Below the pieces are notes generated by a model. It did not search any database and was not told the DNA's origin. It saw only the letters and a program-made list of their open reading frames with translations. Shown one piece after another: positions 24,341 through 34,790 of a DNA stretch of 55,119 bases (the stretch's first letter is position 1; every line of letters begins with the position of its first letter). The position numbers and the translations under genes were made by a program. The DNA is from a virus, in the IMG/VR virus record IMGVR_UViG_3300045922_000467, positions 1 to 55,119 of that record. One strand, 5' to 3'.

Positions 24341-26374
24341 ATGTCGGTCGGCGACCTGCTGGGTGGGGCGGGGTTGATCCTTTCGTCCAAGCGGCGGGCG
24401 GAAGACGACCTGCGTTTTTCGCGGGAGATGCAGCTTCGTATTGAAGCTCTCAATCGGCTGGATGAGAAGCGCCGACTGCAGAACGCTCGTGTTGCGCAAG
24501 ACATCGAGAGCATGAGCCCGCCCTCATTCTCCATGCCCGACGCGCTGGATGTCGGCATTGCGGTTCCCCGGCGGATCGAGCAGGCACCGGTTGTCGAAGA
24601 TCTTACGTCTCTGCCTGCGGCGCCTCTTCCCGATTTCAGCCCCCGAGATCTGCCGGCGTCAGCAGCTCGCCCCAAGGCCGGGGTCAATTCGACTCCGGCA
24701 TCTCGCGGGCGTCCGAGAGTTTCTGGCGCCGAGAGGTCGGTGGGGTTCCATAACTTCCAAAACAAGATGCAACGGTTGTTTGGATCCGACGAACAGCCGG
24801 CAGCACCAGCGGCAGCGGCGGCCGTTCGTCGGGCAGGACCGCAGTACGGGCCGAAGCGGCAGGGAGCCGGGGGGTCGGTGGGGATCCACAACTTCCGAAA
24901 CAAGATGCAGCGGTTGTTTGGATCCGACGAACAGCCGGCGGCACCGGCGGCACCGGCGGCACCAGCGGCACCAGCGGCACCAGCGGCACCAGCGGCAGCA
25001 GCGGCAGCGCCGGCTGTTCCTTGGACAGGATCGCAGATCGCCGCGGCTGCTGGCAACGCAGGACCTTCGGCATTTTACAACCAGATGGTGAGCGGGGCGG
25101 AGTCGGGCGGTAATCCGAACGCCAAGAACCCCGAGACCAGTGCGTACGGAAAGTTTCAGTTTGTCGAAGACACGTGGATCCGTACGTTCAAGCTGGCTTT
25201 CCCGAAAAGCAATTTGTCCAATAGCCAGATACTTGCTCTCCGTTCGAACCCGGAGGTGCAGCAGATCCTGCAGGACACCCTGACGGCGTCGAATGGCCAG
25301 GTGCTCGATAGGGCGGGCATGCCGGTGAATGACGTGACGTTGCGGCTCATGCACCTTCTCGGCGCCAAAAACGCTCTCAAGACTCTCAGGGCTTCGGCAG
25401 ACACTCCGATGGAGAAGATCGTTTCGGCGGATGTCTTGGAGAAAAACGCGTCCCTGCTCAAGGGGCGGACTGTCGGCGATCTCGTCGAATGGGCCGCGCA
25501 GCAGATGGGTGCCAAGGAGGGTGGACCTGCGCCGCCGGGGACGCCGCAGATGTCAGCCCGCCGTATTGCAGCCTCTACGCCCGAGCCGGCGCCGATGCGC
25601 CAGGTTTCGGATTTCTATCGCGGCAACCCGGAGGCGATCGGCAACGACATGCGGGTGCTGATGACCACCCGCGCCGAGCTGGTTCGCAAGGCGCAAATTG
25701 CTTTGGCGGCCGGGATCGGGGAGGAGGCCGAGGCTTACCGCGATCAGGTGGTCGCTCTGGATCAGAACATCCTGCAGGTTCAGGCTTCGCAGGCGATGAT
25801 GGATTTGTCGTACAGCGCCGACCCGCGTCGGATGGCGGCCGTCTGGTCGTACCAGACCGGGCAGGACATCAATATCCGGCCGTACACTGACGGTACGTTC
25901 GACGTCCTGTCGGGTGGCGGGGTTGTTCACTCACGCGTCAGCATGGACGAGCTTACCGATATGTTCATGTCGGCAACGGACAGCGGCTTCCGCCAGCGCA
26001 AGATTGACTTCCAGTTCAAAGCTGCCGAGGAGCAGTTGAAGATGAACGCGGCGACCCAGCAGGAGGCGCTCAAGCAGGCTGGCCAGATGCGCCTCGACAG
26101 CAACAACAACCTGGCGAAGCTCAACCAGACTATCGCTGAGCAGATGCTGCGTGGGCGGAACGATATAGCGCTCGAAACGGCCCGGCAGAACGGGCTCAAG
26201 ACGCAGCTGGTCAACCGCGCGGACGGCAGCAGCTCAGTGGTGATTTACACCCCCAACGGTGATGTTATGCAGGTGCTCGACCTGAACGCACCGGGGATGG
26301 AGATCGACGGGGTGAAGATGCCGGCCGGTATCCGCGTCTCGAACGTCCCCGGCCTTATGCGCCAGATTCGGTAG
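24341..26374 (+). CDS. internal virion protein with lytic transglycosylase-like domain
   Basis: 677 aa. Residues 245-375 match a lysozyme-like transglycosylase: FYNQMVSGAESGGNPNAKNPETSAYGKFQFVEDTWIRTFK, with Glu254 in the GAESGG motif as likely catalytic acid. It probably opens the cell wall locally during DNA ejection. Before it lie two copies of a 20-residue motif (SVG-HNF-NKMQRLFGSDEQPAAPA, residues about 133-155 and 180-205) and an Ala-Pro tract. The C-terminal half is helical and charged. The gene is three bases after its neighbour's stop. Confidence 0.75.
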   Translation: MSVGDLLGGAGLILSSKRRAEDDLRFSREMQLRIEALNRLDEKRRLQNARVAQDIESMSPPSFSMPDALDVGIAVPRRIEQAPVVEDLTSLPAAPLPDFSPRDLPASAARPKAGVNSTPASRGRPRVSGAERSVGFHNFQNKMQRLFGSDEQPAAPAAAAAVRRAGPQYGPKRQGAGGSVGIHNFRNKMQRLFGSDEQPAAPAAPAAPAAPAAPAAPAAAAAAPAVPWTGSQIAAAAGNAGPSAFYNQMVSGAESGGNPNAKNPETSAYGKFQFVEDTWIRTFKLAFPKSNLSNSQILALRSNPEVQQILQDTLTASNGQVLDRAGMPVNDVTLRLMHLLGAKNALKTLRASADTPMEKIVSADVLEKNASLLKGRTVGDLVEWAAQQMGAKEGGPAPPGTPQMSARRIAASTPEPAPMRQVSDFYRGNPEAIGNDMRVLMTTRAELVRKAQIALAAGIGEEAEAYRDQVVALDQNILQVQASQAMMDLSYSADPRRMAAVWSYQTGQDINIRPYTDGTFDVLSGGGVVHSRVSMDELTDMFMSATDSGFRQRKIDFQFKAAEEQLKMNAATQQEALKQAGQMRLDSNNNLAKLNQTIAEQMLRGRNDIALETARQNGLKTQLVNRADGSSSVVIYTPNGDVMQVLDLNAPGMEIDGVKMPAGIRVSNVPGLMRQIR

Positions 26375-26382
26375 GGGGTCTT

Positions 26383-29300
26383 GTGGCTGACCAGCTGACC
26401 ATTGCCAACCCCTTTCTGGCGATGCCGGGTATGTCCTCCGGTACCCCTGGTGTCGATCAGATATTTGGTCTGATGGACCAGCAGGCGGCGGTCAGTCAGC
26501 GGCAGCAGGCCGGGCTCCTCGTGGGTATCGCCAACGCACCGAGTCCGGCTGCGCCGCGCTGGGAGGCTGCCCCGGCACCGGCGTATTTCAACCCGGCCAC
26601 AAACCAACTGCGCCTTGGCGGGCGGGATATCGACGCAGACGATGCCCAGGCGACACTGGAGCTCGCCAACCAGCCCAACACGGAGCCTGTCGACGAGGGG
26701 TGGCAGGCGCTGTCCAGCCAGGACCTGGGGGTTCTCGTCGACTCGATTCGCAATCCTTCAACCGGGCGGCTGGTTCGCAAGAACTTCCGACTGGGGGCTG
26801 CTGGGCTCAAAGAGCTGTACGGCGCGGGGCTCGCCTACGTGGGGGCCGGGGAAGCCGGGCGTTCGATAATGGACAGCGCCAGGGAATCCCAGCGCCGACT
26901 GTCGCCATTCAACCGCAACCTCACCGACATCGGCTCATCGCCGGAGAAACGTCTCACCGATTGGTTCGTGGCCACTCTCGCCCAAGCCGGGCCCAGTATT
27001 TTGGAGAGCGTGGCGGCCGGTTTTGTCGGCGCTGGTGCGGGTCTTGCCGTTGGCGGCCCGGCGGCTTCAATCGGCGGTGCTATCGCCGGGGTATTCGGCA
27101 GGCCGGCGTTCAAAGCAGCGGTCATCAAGGCGGCTCGCAAGGAACTTGCTGGCGAAACACTGGACCAGGCCGAGAGACAGCTGCTCAAGAATGTAGCGGC
27201 GGTCAGCGCCGCAACGCTCAACACTGGCCGGGGTGCTGTGCCGCTGGCCACGATTAACCGCCAGGCGATGCTGCAGGGCATCAGTCGCACAGGACGCGAC
27301 CAGGCGCTGCTCGGCGGGGCTTTGGTTGGCAGCAGCCTGAACAGCTATCGCACCGGGGTTTCGGACGTCTACGCTAACCAGATCGAGCAGGGCACCGAGG
27401 ATCGCCTCATTGCTGGGGCATACGGCGTTCCCTATGCTGCCCTTGAGCTTCTCCCGGAAGGGGCTGCCGCGCTCAAGCTGCTGGGATATATAGGTCGGGG
27501 TTCTCAACAGGCCGGCAGGGCTGGCCTGCGCACCTATGCAGGTCGTGCTGCGAAAGGGGCCGCTATCGGGGCGGGTCTGGAGGGTGTCACCGAAGCTGGT
27601 CAGGAAGCCCTGGTTATGGGTGGAGCCGGGGAGGATATCCTCAGCGACGAAGGCGTTCTACGTCTCATCAACTCATTCGCCGCGGGTGCCGCGGTTGGCG
27701 CCCCGCTCGGCGCTGCTGCCAATCTTCGCGGGTACAACGAAGTTGATGCCCTTACAATGCGTAATTTGGGGTATGAGCCGTCACCGCCACCCGACTTGGA
27801 TATTTCCGTCGATTTGGCGGGCACACCATTTAATGACCCCAACTACCAAGTGCCCGCGCCGTCTGCACCCCCGGTGGTTCCTGGGGTGCCTCTGCAGCCG
27901 GTTTCGCCGACTCTTTTTGAGCGGGCCCAACAGATGGCTGCGGCGCCGACGCCCCCTGATTTTGGTGTCTTGTCGGCTGGCTATCGAGCAGCAGCACAGC
28001 CGGCAGTAGATTCTGCTGCACCCGCACCCGCAGCTGTGGCGCCCGCTGCTGCACCCGCACCCGCACCCGCACCCGCAACTGTGGCGCCCGCAGCTGTGGC
28101 GCCCGCTGCTGCACCTGCGAAGGCGCCTGCTAAGGGTAACAAGCTCAAGCGTGGCGCTGCGGCAGCTGCCACGCCGGCCGAACCTCCTGCTCAGCAGCCT
28201 GCGCCCGCACCCGCACCCGCACCCGCACCCGCACCCGCGCCCGCACCCGCACCCGCACCCGCAACTGTGGCGCCCGCAGCGGCGCCACCGCTTGCATCCG
28301 ACATTATGTCGGGCATCCTTGACCTGGACGGCGCAGCAGAAAGGGCCCCCAATATCTGGCAAATGATGCGCCGCCAGCTGGGTGAGGGTAAGGTGCCCGA
28401 GTGGAACACCCTGACCGAAGAGGAGCAGGACGATTTTACCGTAACGATTGCGGAGACCGAGCTCGATTCTAACGTGGCACCTATCGAGCAAGGTCGGGTG
28501 TATCGCGCCAAGGTTCAAGAGATTGTCAATGCTCGCCGGTCGGCGCCGAAGCCCGCAGCGACGCCCGCAGCGACGCCCGCAGCGACGCCCGCAGGCAAAG
28601 CTAAAGTGCAGGAAGCAGGTAAGGCGGCTGCGCCGAAGGCGGCTGCGCCGAAGCCCGCAGCGACGCCCGCAGGCAAAGCTAAAGTGCAGGAAGCAGGTAA
28701 GGCGGCTGCGCCGAAGCCCGCAGCGACGCCCGCAGCGACGCCCGCAGCGACGCCCGCAGCGACGCCCGCAGGCAAAGCCAAAGTGCAGGAAGCAGGTAAG
28801 GCGGCTGCGCCGAAGCCGGCAGCGACGCCCGCAAAGTCTCCAGAGGAAATAGAGGACACGTTGCGTAAGTCGGTTCGGCTCGAGGATAATGTGTCGGCAG
28901 AGGAGCGCGAGTATCAGCAACTAGCGGCGGATGCACTGATTAATGCTATTCTGAACAAGCAACCTATGCCGGAGAGGATGGCCGAAATTGACGCCGATCC
29001 GGAAAAGCAGCTAAACGCGCTGAGCGGGATTTACGGGCCTGACGTTGTCGGGATTTATCTCGGCATTCTACCAATAGATGTCGTAAATCCTCAGTGGGTA
29101 GCAACGCGGGGTTTTGTCGATCTGGAGGTTACCACAAACGGCGGCCTCCAAGTGCGCAAATGGGTGCGCAACGAAGCCGGCCGTCGCCGGTACATGGAGT
29201 TGCAGAAGCAACTCGGTAAGGAGGCGCCGGTCGAACCGGACCCCCCAAAAAACCCCGCGCCGGCGGCGGCGCCAAAGGCCGCTCCCTCAAAGCCGGTTGA

Positions 29301-32300
29301 TCCAGTAGCAACAGCCCGCGAGCAGTGGGCTCGGTCGATGCCGGAGCGGGTCGAGCTCGACTTCGACGAGGTCATAGCCGAGACCCGAGACAGGTGGGTC
29401 CGCTATGTCGAGGCCAACAACGGCAGGGTGACCGAGGAGCAGGCCGAAACATGGCTTTCGGCCAACGAAGAGGATGTTGTCGCGCCGATGCTCACTCGCA
29501 CGGCCAAGGAGGACGTCATCGACCTGATGGAAGATGCCGACTCGGTGGCAAACCGGGGGCAGTTCGCCAACCTGATTCCAGAGCTGGTAGCCACAGCGTT
29601 CTTCAATTCGGATGCCAATATCCGAGCTGAGGTCAACCGTCTGCGTGACTATCTAAAGTCGCTGCTCTCGGTGCCCGCCGACCGATGGAAGGTCGACATG
29701 ATCTCCCGGGAGATCATCCAGGAGATCAGCACCAACGCTCGCACAGCGCGATCCAAGGGCGTGACCGCGCCGTGGTGGCAATGGCTCAAGGACACCGGGT
29801 TCGACCAGGGCATCAAGGTTCTCACGATGCCGAGCGGGCTGACCGAGCAGGAGAAGGCCGGGTTTACCAAGGTTCAGAAACTCGACGACTCCGACGTTGT
29901 CAGCCAGGGCGGGCGCTTCCGGGTGGCGGACGGCAAGCCGGCGGAGCCTCTTCCCGTCGGGCGTTTGCGTATGGCGCTCAGCCGGTTTCTCTCCAGACTG
30001 CAGGTCAAGCCCAAGGTCATGGTCTATCGCAATCTGCTGGACTTCCAGCAGCGAAATCCAGGTCTCTATGCTCAGGCAGTCGCTGCGCGGCCGGAGGGTG
30101 ACTTCGCTGCGACTGCGGCAGCCGGGTACAGCTTCGGTCCGAACGTTATCATTTTCTCCGACAACATCATGTCGACGGATCATCTGAACGCAGTGCTGGC
30201 CCATGAAGCAATTGGCCACTTCGGGCTGCGCTCGATACTCGCCCCGGCGCAACTCCGCCAGGCTCTGGAGCGTGTATATCGTGGCGACGCGCGCATCCGC
30301 GCAATGGTGGACAACGCCGTAGAGACCACCGGAGTCAGCCGTCTGGAAGCCACTGAGGAAGTGCTGGCGGACATGGCTGCGGTAACGGATGTTTCGGTGA
30401 TCCGCCGGATCTGGAACGCTGTAAAATCGGCGCTCAACAAGCTGGGTGTGAAGTTCGGAGATGAGCACGCACGCTACCTGATCGGCCTCGCCCGCCGGTA
30501 TGTGCGCAACGGCAGCTCCGGTCACCTGATTTCTGGCGACTTCATGGTGCAGACGTTTGAACAGATGCAGGCCGAGGCGAGGGGAATGTTCTCCCGGGCC
30601 AGGCCGGTCGGAGATCTTGCGTCAATGGCGTTCGCTGCAGGCTCCTACAACTACGCATCGTCGAGACAGAAGGGGCTCCTCGGTGCGATAGAGGCCCTCC
30701 AGAACATCAAAGACCGTGGCGTTGATCTGAAATATGCGGCGGCGCGGGGTCTCGAAGCGGTACAAACCCTCGACCAGAAGGCGCGGCGCAGCGAAGGACT
30801 CAGCCTGGTTTTCGACCTGGTTCAGCGCCAGGCGGCGTTCGCCAGCACTCTCCTGAACAAGTATCAGGGGATGACCGACACAATGCACGGCAAGCCCGGA
30901 GACCTTCTCAACATAAACAGACTGCCGTCGAGCATTGAGCAGGAAAACGCTGGCCGCCTGCTGGCCTACGCTGCGCTGCACAAACAACGCACAGTGACCG
31001 AAACGCAGATGGCTAACACCGGCAAGCTGCTGGTTGTGACACCGAATGGCCAGGTCGAAATCGACCAGACCGTGCTGGCGGCGCTGCGCAAACTAGGCAC
31101 GGTGACCGCCGAAGATTTCCGGAGAGGGTTCGACATCGAGGTTACGGTGCCGGGCGAGGAGGGCGCACCGCAGACTTTGAAGCGCGACCGGTTCCAGTAT
31201 GACGTCGATGAACGTTCGATGGAGTGGAAGATATACCAGGAAACCCGCGCTGCCATCGAAGAGGCTGCAGTGGACAGCCTGATGGCTGAGGTCCAGGCCT
31301 ATAACACCGACGCGGCCAACCTGCTCGACCGGCTCAACCGCGGTCGCTCAGGGAGTTCTCTGTTCACCATGGAAGACCGCAATCGTCTCTGGAGCGTGAT
31401 CGAGATTTACAGGAATATCAAGGCTCAGAACTCAAAGCGGTCGGGGACTGCGATCACTTATGACAACAGGTCAATCGCCGAGGCCGAAGAGTTTCTGATT
31501 TCCTGGGGGCGCGCTCTGTTCAACACCGAGGTGTTCAAAGTGTGGGATAGAGACCCCAGCGCCAGCAAACAGCTTGTGGACGACCACGGCAAGTACCGCG
31601 CGGCTGAGTTCGATGAAGCCCGGGCCGCGCTCATCGAGCTGCGCAAGCGGACGATCGACAAAGATACTTCGTTCAAGATCCAGAACCGCATCCGCGACCT
31701 GAACATGAACCAGGACCTGCTGCAGTCTGGTGAGAACGCTGCCAAGCGGACGATTGCTACGGCCTATGTGCCGTTCTCGCGGCGCGGGGACTGGCGGGTT
31801 CGCCTGGTGGCCAAAAGCAAGGACGGCGATGTCGTCAGACTGCACCAAAGCTTCCGGGATCTGCTGCCCTACTACCACGTTGACAGTAACAGCACTGCGA
31901 TCGACATGGCCAGGCAGCTGGACGAAACGTTCGACGGTCAGGAGTTCGACGTGCTCACGGAAGACGGCGGGCGCATCACAGTGACCTTGCAGGCGGAGTA
32001 TGAGAGCAACCCGCGCAGCCCCAATCTCGAAACCTCAGTCAATTTCCGGGAGTTCATCTACGCCCTGCAGAAGATGGATATCAACGTCACTCCGGAGATG
32101 CGCGAAAAGATCATCGAAACGATGACCACCCTGGACGACCGGGCTCGCAAAAGCTTGCAGCGCACCGGCGTGCCGGGGTGGGACAAGAACGTCATCCGCT
32201 CGGCGTCCGAGCATCTCGAAACTTCGGCGCACGTCTCTGCCAAAAAACTGTACCGGGGGCAGATCGACGACATTCTGCTCAACAGCAAGCTGTGGCTAGG

Positions 32301-34209
32301 GGACGAAAAACGCCTGGAGAGCCTGGCAGCAGCTGTTCAGACGGCGCGCACGCCCGGAGCCCGTGCTGCTGCACAGCGCGCATACGAAGAATATGCATTC
32401 AAGTATCTCTATATGGCGCCGGGCGGCCGGACTGTGACGATCGCTGGCAAGGAGATGCAAACTCTTGGCCGCGGAGAGGATTACAAAGAGTATGCCAAAG
32501 AGCTGCTCCGCTGGTACTCGGAGACCACTAACATCCAGAACTCCGTGGAAGACTATCTGTCAGGCGAGACCAGTTCGCGCCTCAAGATGATGGCCGTGAT
32601 GATGCAGCTGGGGGGCGTCGTAGCCGCAGCAGCCGTCAACCTCAGTTCGCTTATCACCAACACCGTTCCGTTTCTCGCAACGCGGAACGAGGCGCGCGGG
32701 TTCGGGGGCGGCTTCGGGTTCGGCAACGCATCGACGGCGCTGTGGAAAGCTGGGGTGGACGTCGGCCACGCTCGGTTCCAAGACCAGAAGTTCCTGCAGA
32801 AAATGATGGCTGAGGGCAGCTGGGGTGACTACGGACTGACCCGGGCAGAGGCGGCATATCTATATGAAGCCACTTTGAATAACCGGCTGGGAGCAGCGCA
32901 GATGAACGCGCTGATTGGCACGTCGCGCGGCAAGGTGCAGAGCCCGAGAACTCAGGCTGCCATCCAGGCGTGGATGTCGATGTTCTCCTTCACAGAGCAG
33001 TATACCCGGAGAGTGACTGCCCTGGCGTCCTACCGGCTGCAGATGCAGAGACTCGTGGCGGAGAATGACGAGCTGGCTCAACCAGGGCTGTCAGCGCAGA
33101 GACGCGACCAGATCATGGAGGAGATCGAGAAACAGGCGGCCACGTTCGCCGATGAGGCGGTTATCTCGTCTCAGGGCGAATATGGCATGTTCAATCGGCC
33201 ATCGATGGCGCGCGGGAACATCCTCCAGTACGTGTTCATGTACAAGCAGTTTCTCATCACGACTGTGCAGCTCCTGCGTAACATGCCCCCGTCGGGACGG
33301 GCGTACGCCCTCGGAGTCCTGTTTCTTGCTTCCGGGCTCAAGGGCATCCCGTTCGCTGACGACTTCATGGATCTGCTGGACACCCTGCTGCAGAAGTTCG
33401 GGTTCAAGATCGGCGGCGTCGAGAAGGAAATCTCCGAGTTCGTTGACGCGGTGGCGCCCGGAGTTACTCCAGTTGTGATGAGGGGCTTCATCGACCAGTT
33501 CACGGGAGCCACGGTGTCGACCCGATTGGGCTTCGGTGACCTGGTCCCTCTCACAGGCGCTTTCCGTGCTGGTGCGGATCCGGCGCGCGAGATGCTCGAC
33601 TTCTCCGGGCCGGTGTTCGGCGGGCTTACCCAGCTGGTCGGCACCGGCGCGCAGACGCTGCAGTACGCGGCTGAGAGCGTCGGCCTGGCACCTAACCGGA
33701 TATCCTTGTCGGACATCGCCAGGCAGTCTCCTGTGGCTCTGGCGAGGGCCTTGGGCGACGCCTACGTGTTCACCGGCACCGGGAAGATTATCAACAACCG
33801 GAACCAGGTTGTGTCGGACGATGCGAGTGCCGGGGTAATCTTCGCGCGTGCTCTGGGCTTCTACCCCGCCGCGGCGACCCGGATCAACGATGTGATCCGG
33901 ATGAGCAAGCGCGCCACTGAGTACCAGCGGGAAATCACCGCAGGGTATACCGCTGCCTACATCAAAGCGGTGGTGACCGGAGACGACGATCTCCGCCAAG
34001 ACATCGTTGACGCAGTGGCGAAGTGGAACGAAGCAGCTGAGGGGACTGGTCTGGAGCTGCGGAACTTTGGCCGCACGGCAGCGAGGGCTGCCCGCGAAGC
34101 GCAGCGACCGGCAGCCGCGCGGTATCTCCGCACGACGCCGATCGGAATGCGCCCCGAGACCATGGAGCTGCTGCGGGCCTATGGCTTGGAGGATGAAATC
34201 GAGTTCTAA
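26383..34209 (+). CDS. giant polyvalent-type ejection protein with zinc-protease motif
   Basis: 2,608 aa, start GTG 26383. Residues 1-470 are rich in Gly and Ala with hydrophobic stretches; residues 510-830 are Pro-Ala low complexity, including near-identical DNA repeats (28,550-28,830). A HExxH motif, HEAIGH at residues 1274-1279, in LAHEAIGHFGL, is a metallopeptidase signature. The C-terminal 550 residues have a hydrophobic stretch (LGGVVAAAAVNLSSLITNTVPFL, about 2070) and a region (QGEYGMFNRPSMARGNILQYVFMYKQFLITTVQLL) of the kind found in phage large polyvalent proteins. Such proteins are injected with DNA and carry effector domains. It overlaps the convergent gene by four bases. Confidence 0.8.
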   Translation: MADQLTIANPFLAMPGMSSGTPGVDQIFGLMDQQAAVSQRQQAGLLVGIANAPSPAAPRWEAAPAPAYFNPATNQLRLGGRDIDADDAQATLELANQPNTEPVDEGWQALSSQDLGVLVDSIRNPSTGRLVRKNFRLGAAGLKELYGAGLAYVGAGEAGRSIMDSARESQRRLSPFNRNLTDIGSSPEKRLTDWFVATLAQAGPSILESVAAGFVGAGAGLAVGGPAASIGGAIAGVFGRPAFKAAVIKAARKELAGETLDQAERQLLKNVAAVSAATLNTGRGAVPLATINRQAMLQGISRTGRDQALLGGALVGSSLNSYRTGVSDVYANQIEQGTEDRLIAGAYGVPYAALELLPEGAAALKLLGYIGRGSQQAGRAGLRTYAGRAAKGAAIGAGLEGVTEAGQEALVMGGAGEDILSDEGVLRLINSFAAGAAVGAPLGAAANLRGYNEVDALTMRNLGYEPSPPPDLDISVDLAGTPFNDPNYQVPAPSAPPVVPGVPLQPVSPTLFERAQQMAAAPTPPDFGVLSAGYRAAAQPAVDSAAPAPAAVAPAAAPAPAPAPATVAPAAVAPAAAPAKAPAKGNKLKRGAAAAATPAEPPAQQPAPAPAPAPAPAPAPAPAPAPATVAPAAAPPLASDIMSGILDLDGAAERAPNIWQMMRRQLGEGKVPEWNTLTEEEQDDFTVTIAETELDSNVAPIEQGRVYRAKVQEIVNARRSAPKPAATPAATPAATPAGKAKVQEAGKAAAPKAAAPKPAATPAGKAKVQEAGKAAAPKPAATPAATPAATPAATPAGKAKVQEAGKAAAPKPAATPAKSPEEIEDTLRKSVRLEDNVSAEEREYQQLAADALINAILNKQPMPERMAEIDADPEKQLNALSGIYGPDVVGIYLGILPIDVVNPQWVATRGFVDLEVTTNGGLQVRKWVRNEAGRRRYMELQKQLGKEAPVEPDPPKNPAPAAAPKAAPSKPVDPVATAREQWARSMPERVELDFDEVIAETRDRWVRYVEANNGRVTEEQAETWLSANEEDVVAPMLTRTAKEDVIDLMEDADSVANRGQFANLIPELVATAFFNSDANIRAEVNRLRDYLKSLLSVPADRWKVDMISREIIQEISTNARTARSKGVTAPWWQWLKDTGFDQGIKVLTMPSGLTEQEKAGFTKVQKLDDSDVVSQGGRFRVADGKPAEPLPVGRLRMALSRFLSRLQVKPKVMVYRNLLDFQQRNPGLYAQAVAARPEGDFAATAAAGYSFGPNVIIFSDNIMSTDHLNAVLAHEAIGHFGLRSILAPAQLRQALERVYRGDARIRAMVDNAVETTGVSRLEATEEVLADMAAVTDVSVIRRIWNAVKSALNKLGVKFGDEHARYLIGLARRYVRNGSSGHLISGDFMVQTFEQMQAEARGMFSRARPVGDLASMAFAAGSYNYASSRQKGLLGAIEALQNIKDRGVDLKYAAARGLEAVQTLDQKARRSEGLSLVFDLVQRQAAFASTLLNKYQGMTDTMHGKPGDLLNINRLPSSIEQENAGRLLAYAALHKQRTVTETQMANTGKLLVVTPNGQVEIDQTVLAALRKLGTVTAEDFRRGFDIEVTVPGEEGAPQTLKRDRFQYDVDERSMEWKIYQETRAAIEEAAVDSLMAEVQAYNTDAANLLDRLNRGRSGSSLFTMEDRNRLWSVIEIYRNIKAQNSKRSGTAITYDNRSIAEAEEFLISWGRALFNTEVFKVWDRDPSASKQLVDDHGKYRAAEFDEARAALIELRKRTIDKDTSFKIQNRIRDLNMNQDLLQSGENAAKRTIATAYVPFSRRGDWRVRLVAKSKDGDVVRLHQSFRDLLPYYHVDSNSTAIDMARQLDETFDGQEFDVLTEDGGRITVTLQAEYESNPRSPNLETSVNFREFIYALQKMDINVTPEMREKIIETMTTLDDRARKSLQRTGVPGWDKNVIRSASEHLETSAHVSAKKLYRGQIDDILLNSKLWLGDEKRLESLAAAVQTARTPGARAAAQRAYEEYAFKYLYMAPGGRTVTIAGKEMQTLGRGEDYKEYAKELLRWYSETTNIQNSVEDYLSGETSSRLKMMAVMMQLGGVVAAAAVNLSSLITNTVPFLATRNEARGFGGGFGFGNASTALWKAGVDVGHARFQDQKFLQKMMAEGSWGDYGLTRAEAAYLYEATLNNRLGAAQMNALIGTSRGKVQSPRTQAAIQAWMSMFSFTEQYTRRVTALASYRLQMQRLVAENDELAQPGLSAQRRDQIMEEIEKQAATFADEAVISSQGEYGMFNRPSMARGNILQYVFMYKQFLITTVQLLRNMPPSGRAYALGVLFLASGLKGIPFADDFMDLLDTLLQKFGFKIGGVEKEISEFVDAVAPGVTPVVMRGFIDQFTGATVSTRLGFGDLVPLTGAFRAGADPAREMLDFSGPVFGGLTQLVGTGAQTLQYAAESVGLAPNRISLSDIARQSPVALARALGDAYVFTGTGKIINNRNQVVSDDASAGVIFARALGFYPAAATRINDVIRMSKRATEYQREITAGYTAAYIKAVVTGDDDLRQDIVDAVAKWNEAAEGTGLELRNFGRTAARAAREAQRPAAARYLRTTPIGMRPETMELLRAYGLEDEIEF

Positions 34210-34442
34210 TGAACGATTACCGGCACGAAACTCGTGACGTCCACAGTCCACCACATACCGTTTGCGTCTGGACCAGCCACGATAACGGCAGCTGTATGAA
34301 CCGGGGGGTCCCCCGGCTGCCGGCCTTCCAATAGGTCCACATCAGGTTCGCTGAAAGCGTTGACGATAGGCACTCTTTGCCCGTCGGTCAGCATTATTTC
34401 GAGTTTCCCCCAGTCCACGATATCCACGTCAAGGGCGCTCAT
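34206..34442 (-). CDS. hypothetical protein, last gene of the leftward block, 78 aa
   Basis: I do not recognise it. It has beta-strand alternation and acidic residues (VDIVDWGKLEIMLTDGQRVPIVNAF, then MWWTVDVTSFVPVIV). ATG 34442 overlaps the stop of the gene before it (ATGA), so the start is firm. The gene ends four bases inside the convergent giant gene. Confidence 0.65.
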   Translation of the reverse strand: MSALDVDIVDWGKLEIMLTDGQRVPIVNAFSEPDVDLLEGRQPGDPPVHTAAVIVAGPDANGMWWTVDVTSFVPVIVH

Positions 34443-34780
34443 CGAGCCAGCCCCCGGCAAAAGGCTGCCCGGCGGGTGTCCCGGTCGGCGTTCTTCCGGT
34501 CACCCTTTACAGCGTGGCGCTTGGCGTGCATCTCGAACCACTCCGCGGCTAGTTTCAAGCGGCTTTCGGCGTCGTCGAGCCGCGCCGCCAGAACTACCAT
34601 CTCGTCAAACAACCGTTTGTTTTGCCGGGACAGATGAGCATATTCTTCGTGCGCAGGGTTGCGTCCCACCAGGCGGCTTTCGGCAAGAGATACAAGGTTT
34701 TCCCTGGCTAGGTCGATCGTCGGCGGCAGTGACTCGGTCTTGAGCGCGTGGACGATTTCATCGGTGATTGGGTATGACAT
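34439..34780 (-). CDS. hypothetical coiled-coil protein, 113 aa
   Basis: I do not recognise it. It is highly helical: residues 20-85 have the heptad-like pattern LARENLVSLAESRLVG and LFDEMVVLAARLDDAESRLKLAAEWF, and the end is basic (RHAVKGDRKNADRDTRR). The start at 34780 was chosen because TAGGAGAACAGCC precedes it, the extended ribosome site shared by many leftward genes. It follows the primase-helicase gene. Confidence 0.7.
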   Translation of the reverse strand: MSYPITDEIVHALKTESLPPTIDLARENLVSLAESRLVGRNPAHEEYAHLSRQNKRLFDEMVVLAARLDDAESRLKLAAEWFEMHAKRHAVKGDRKNADRDTRRAAFCRGLAR

Positions 34781-34790
34781 GGCTGTTCTC

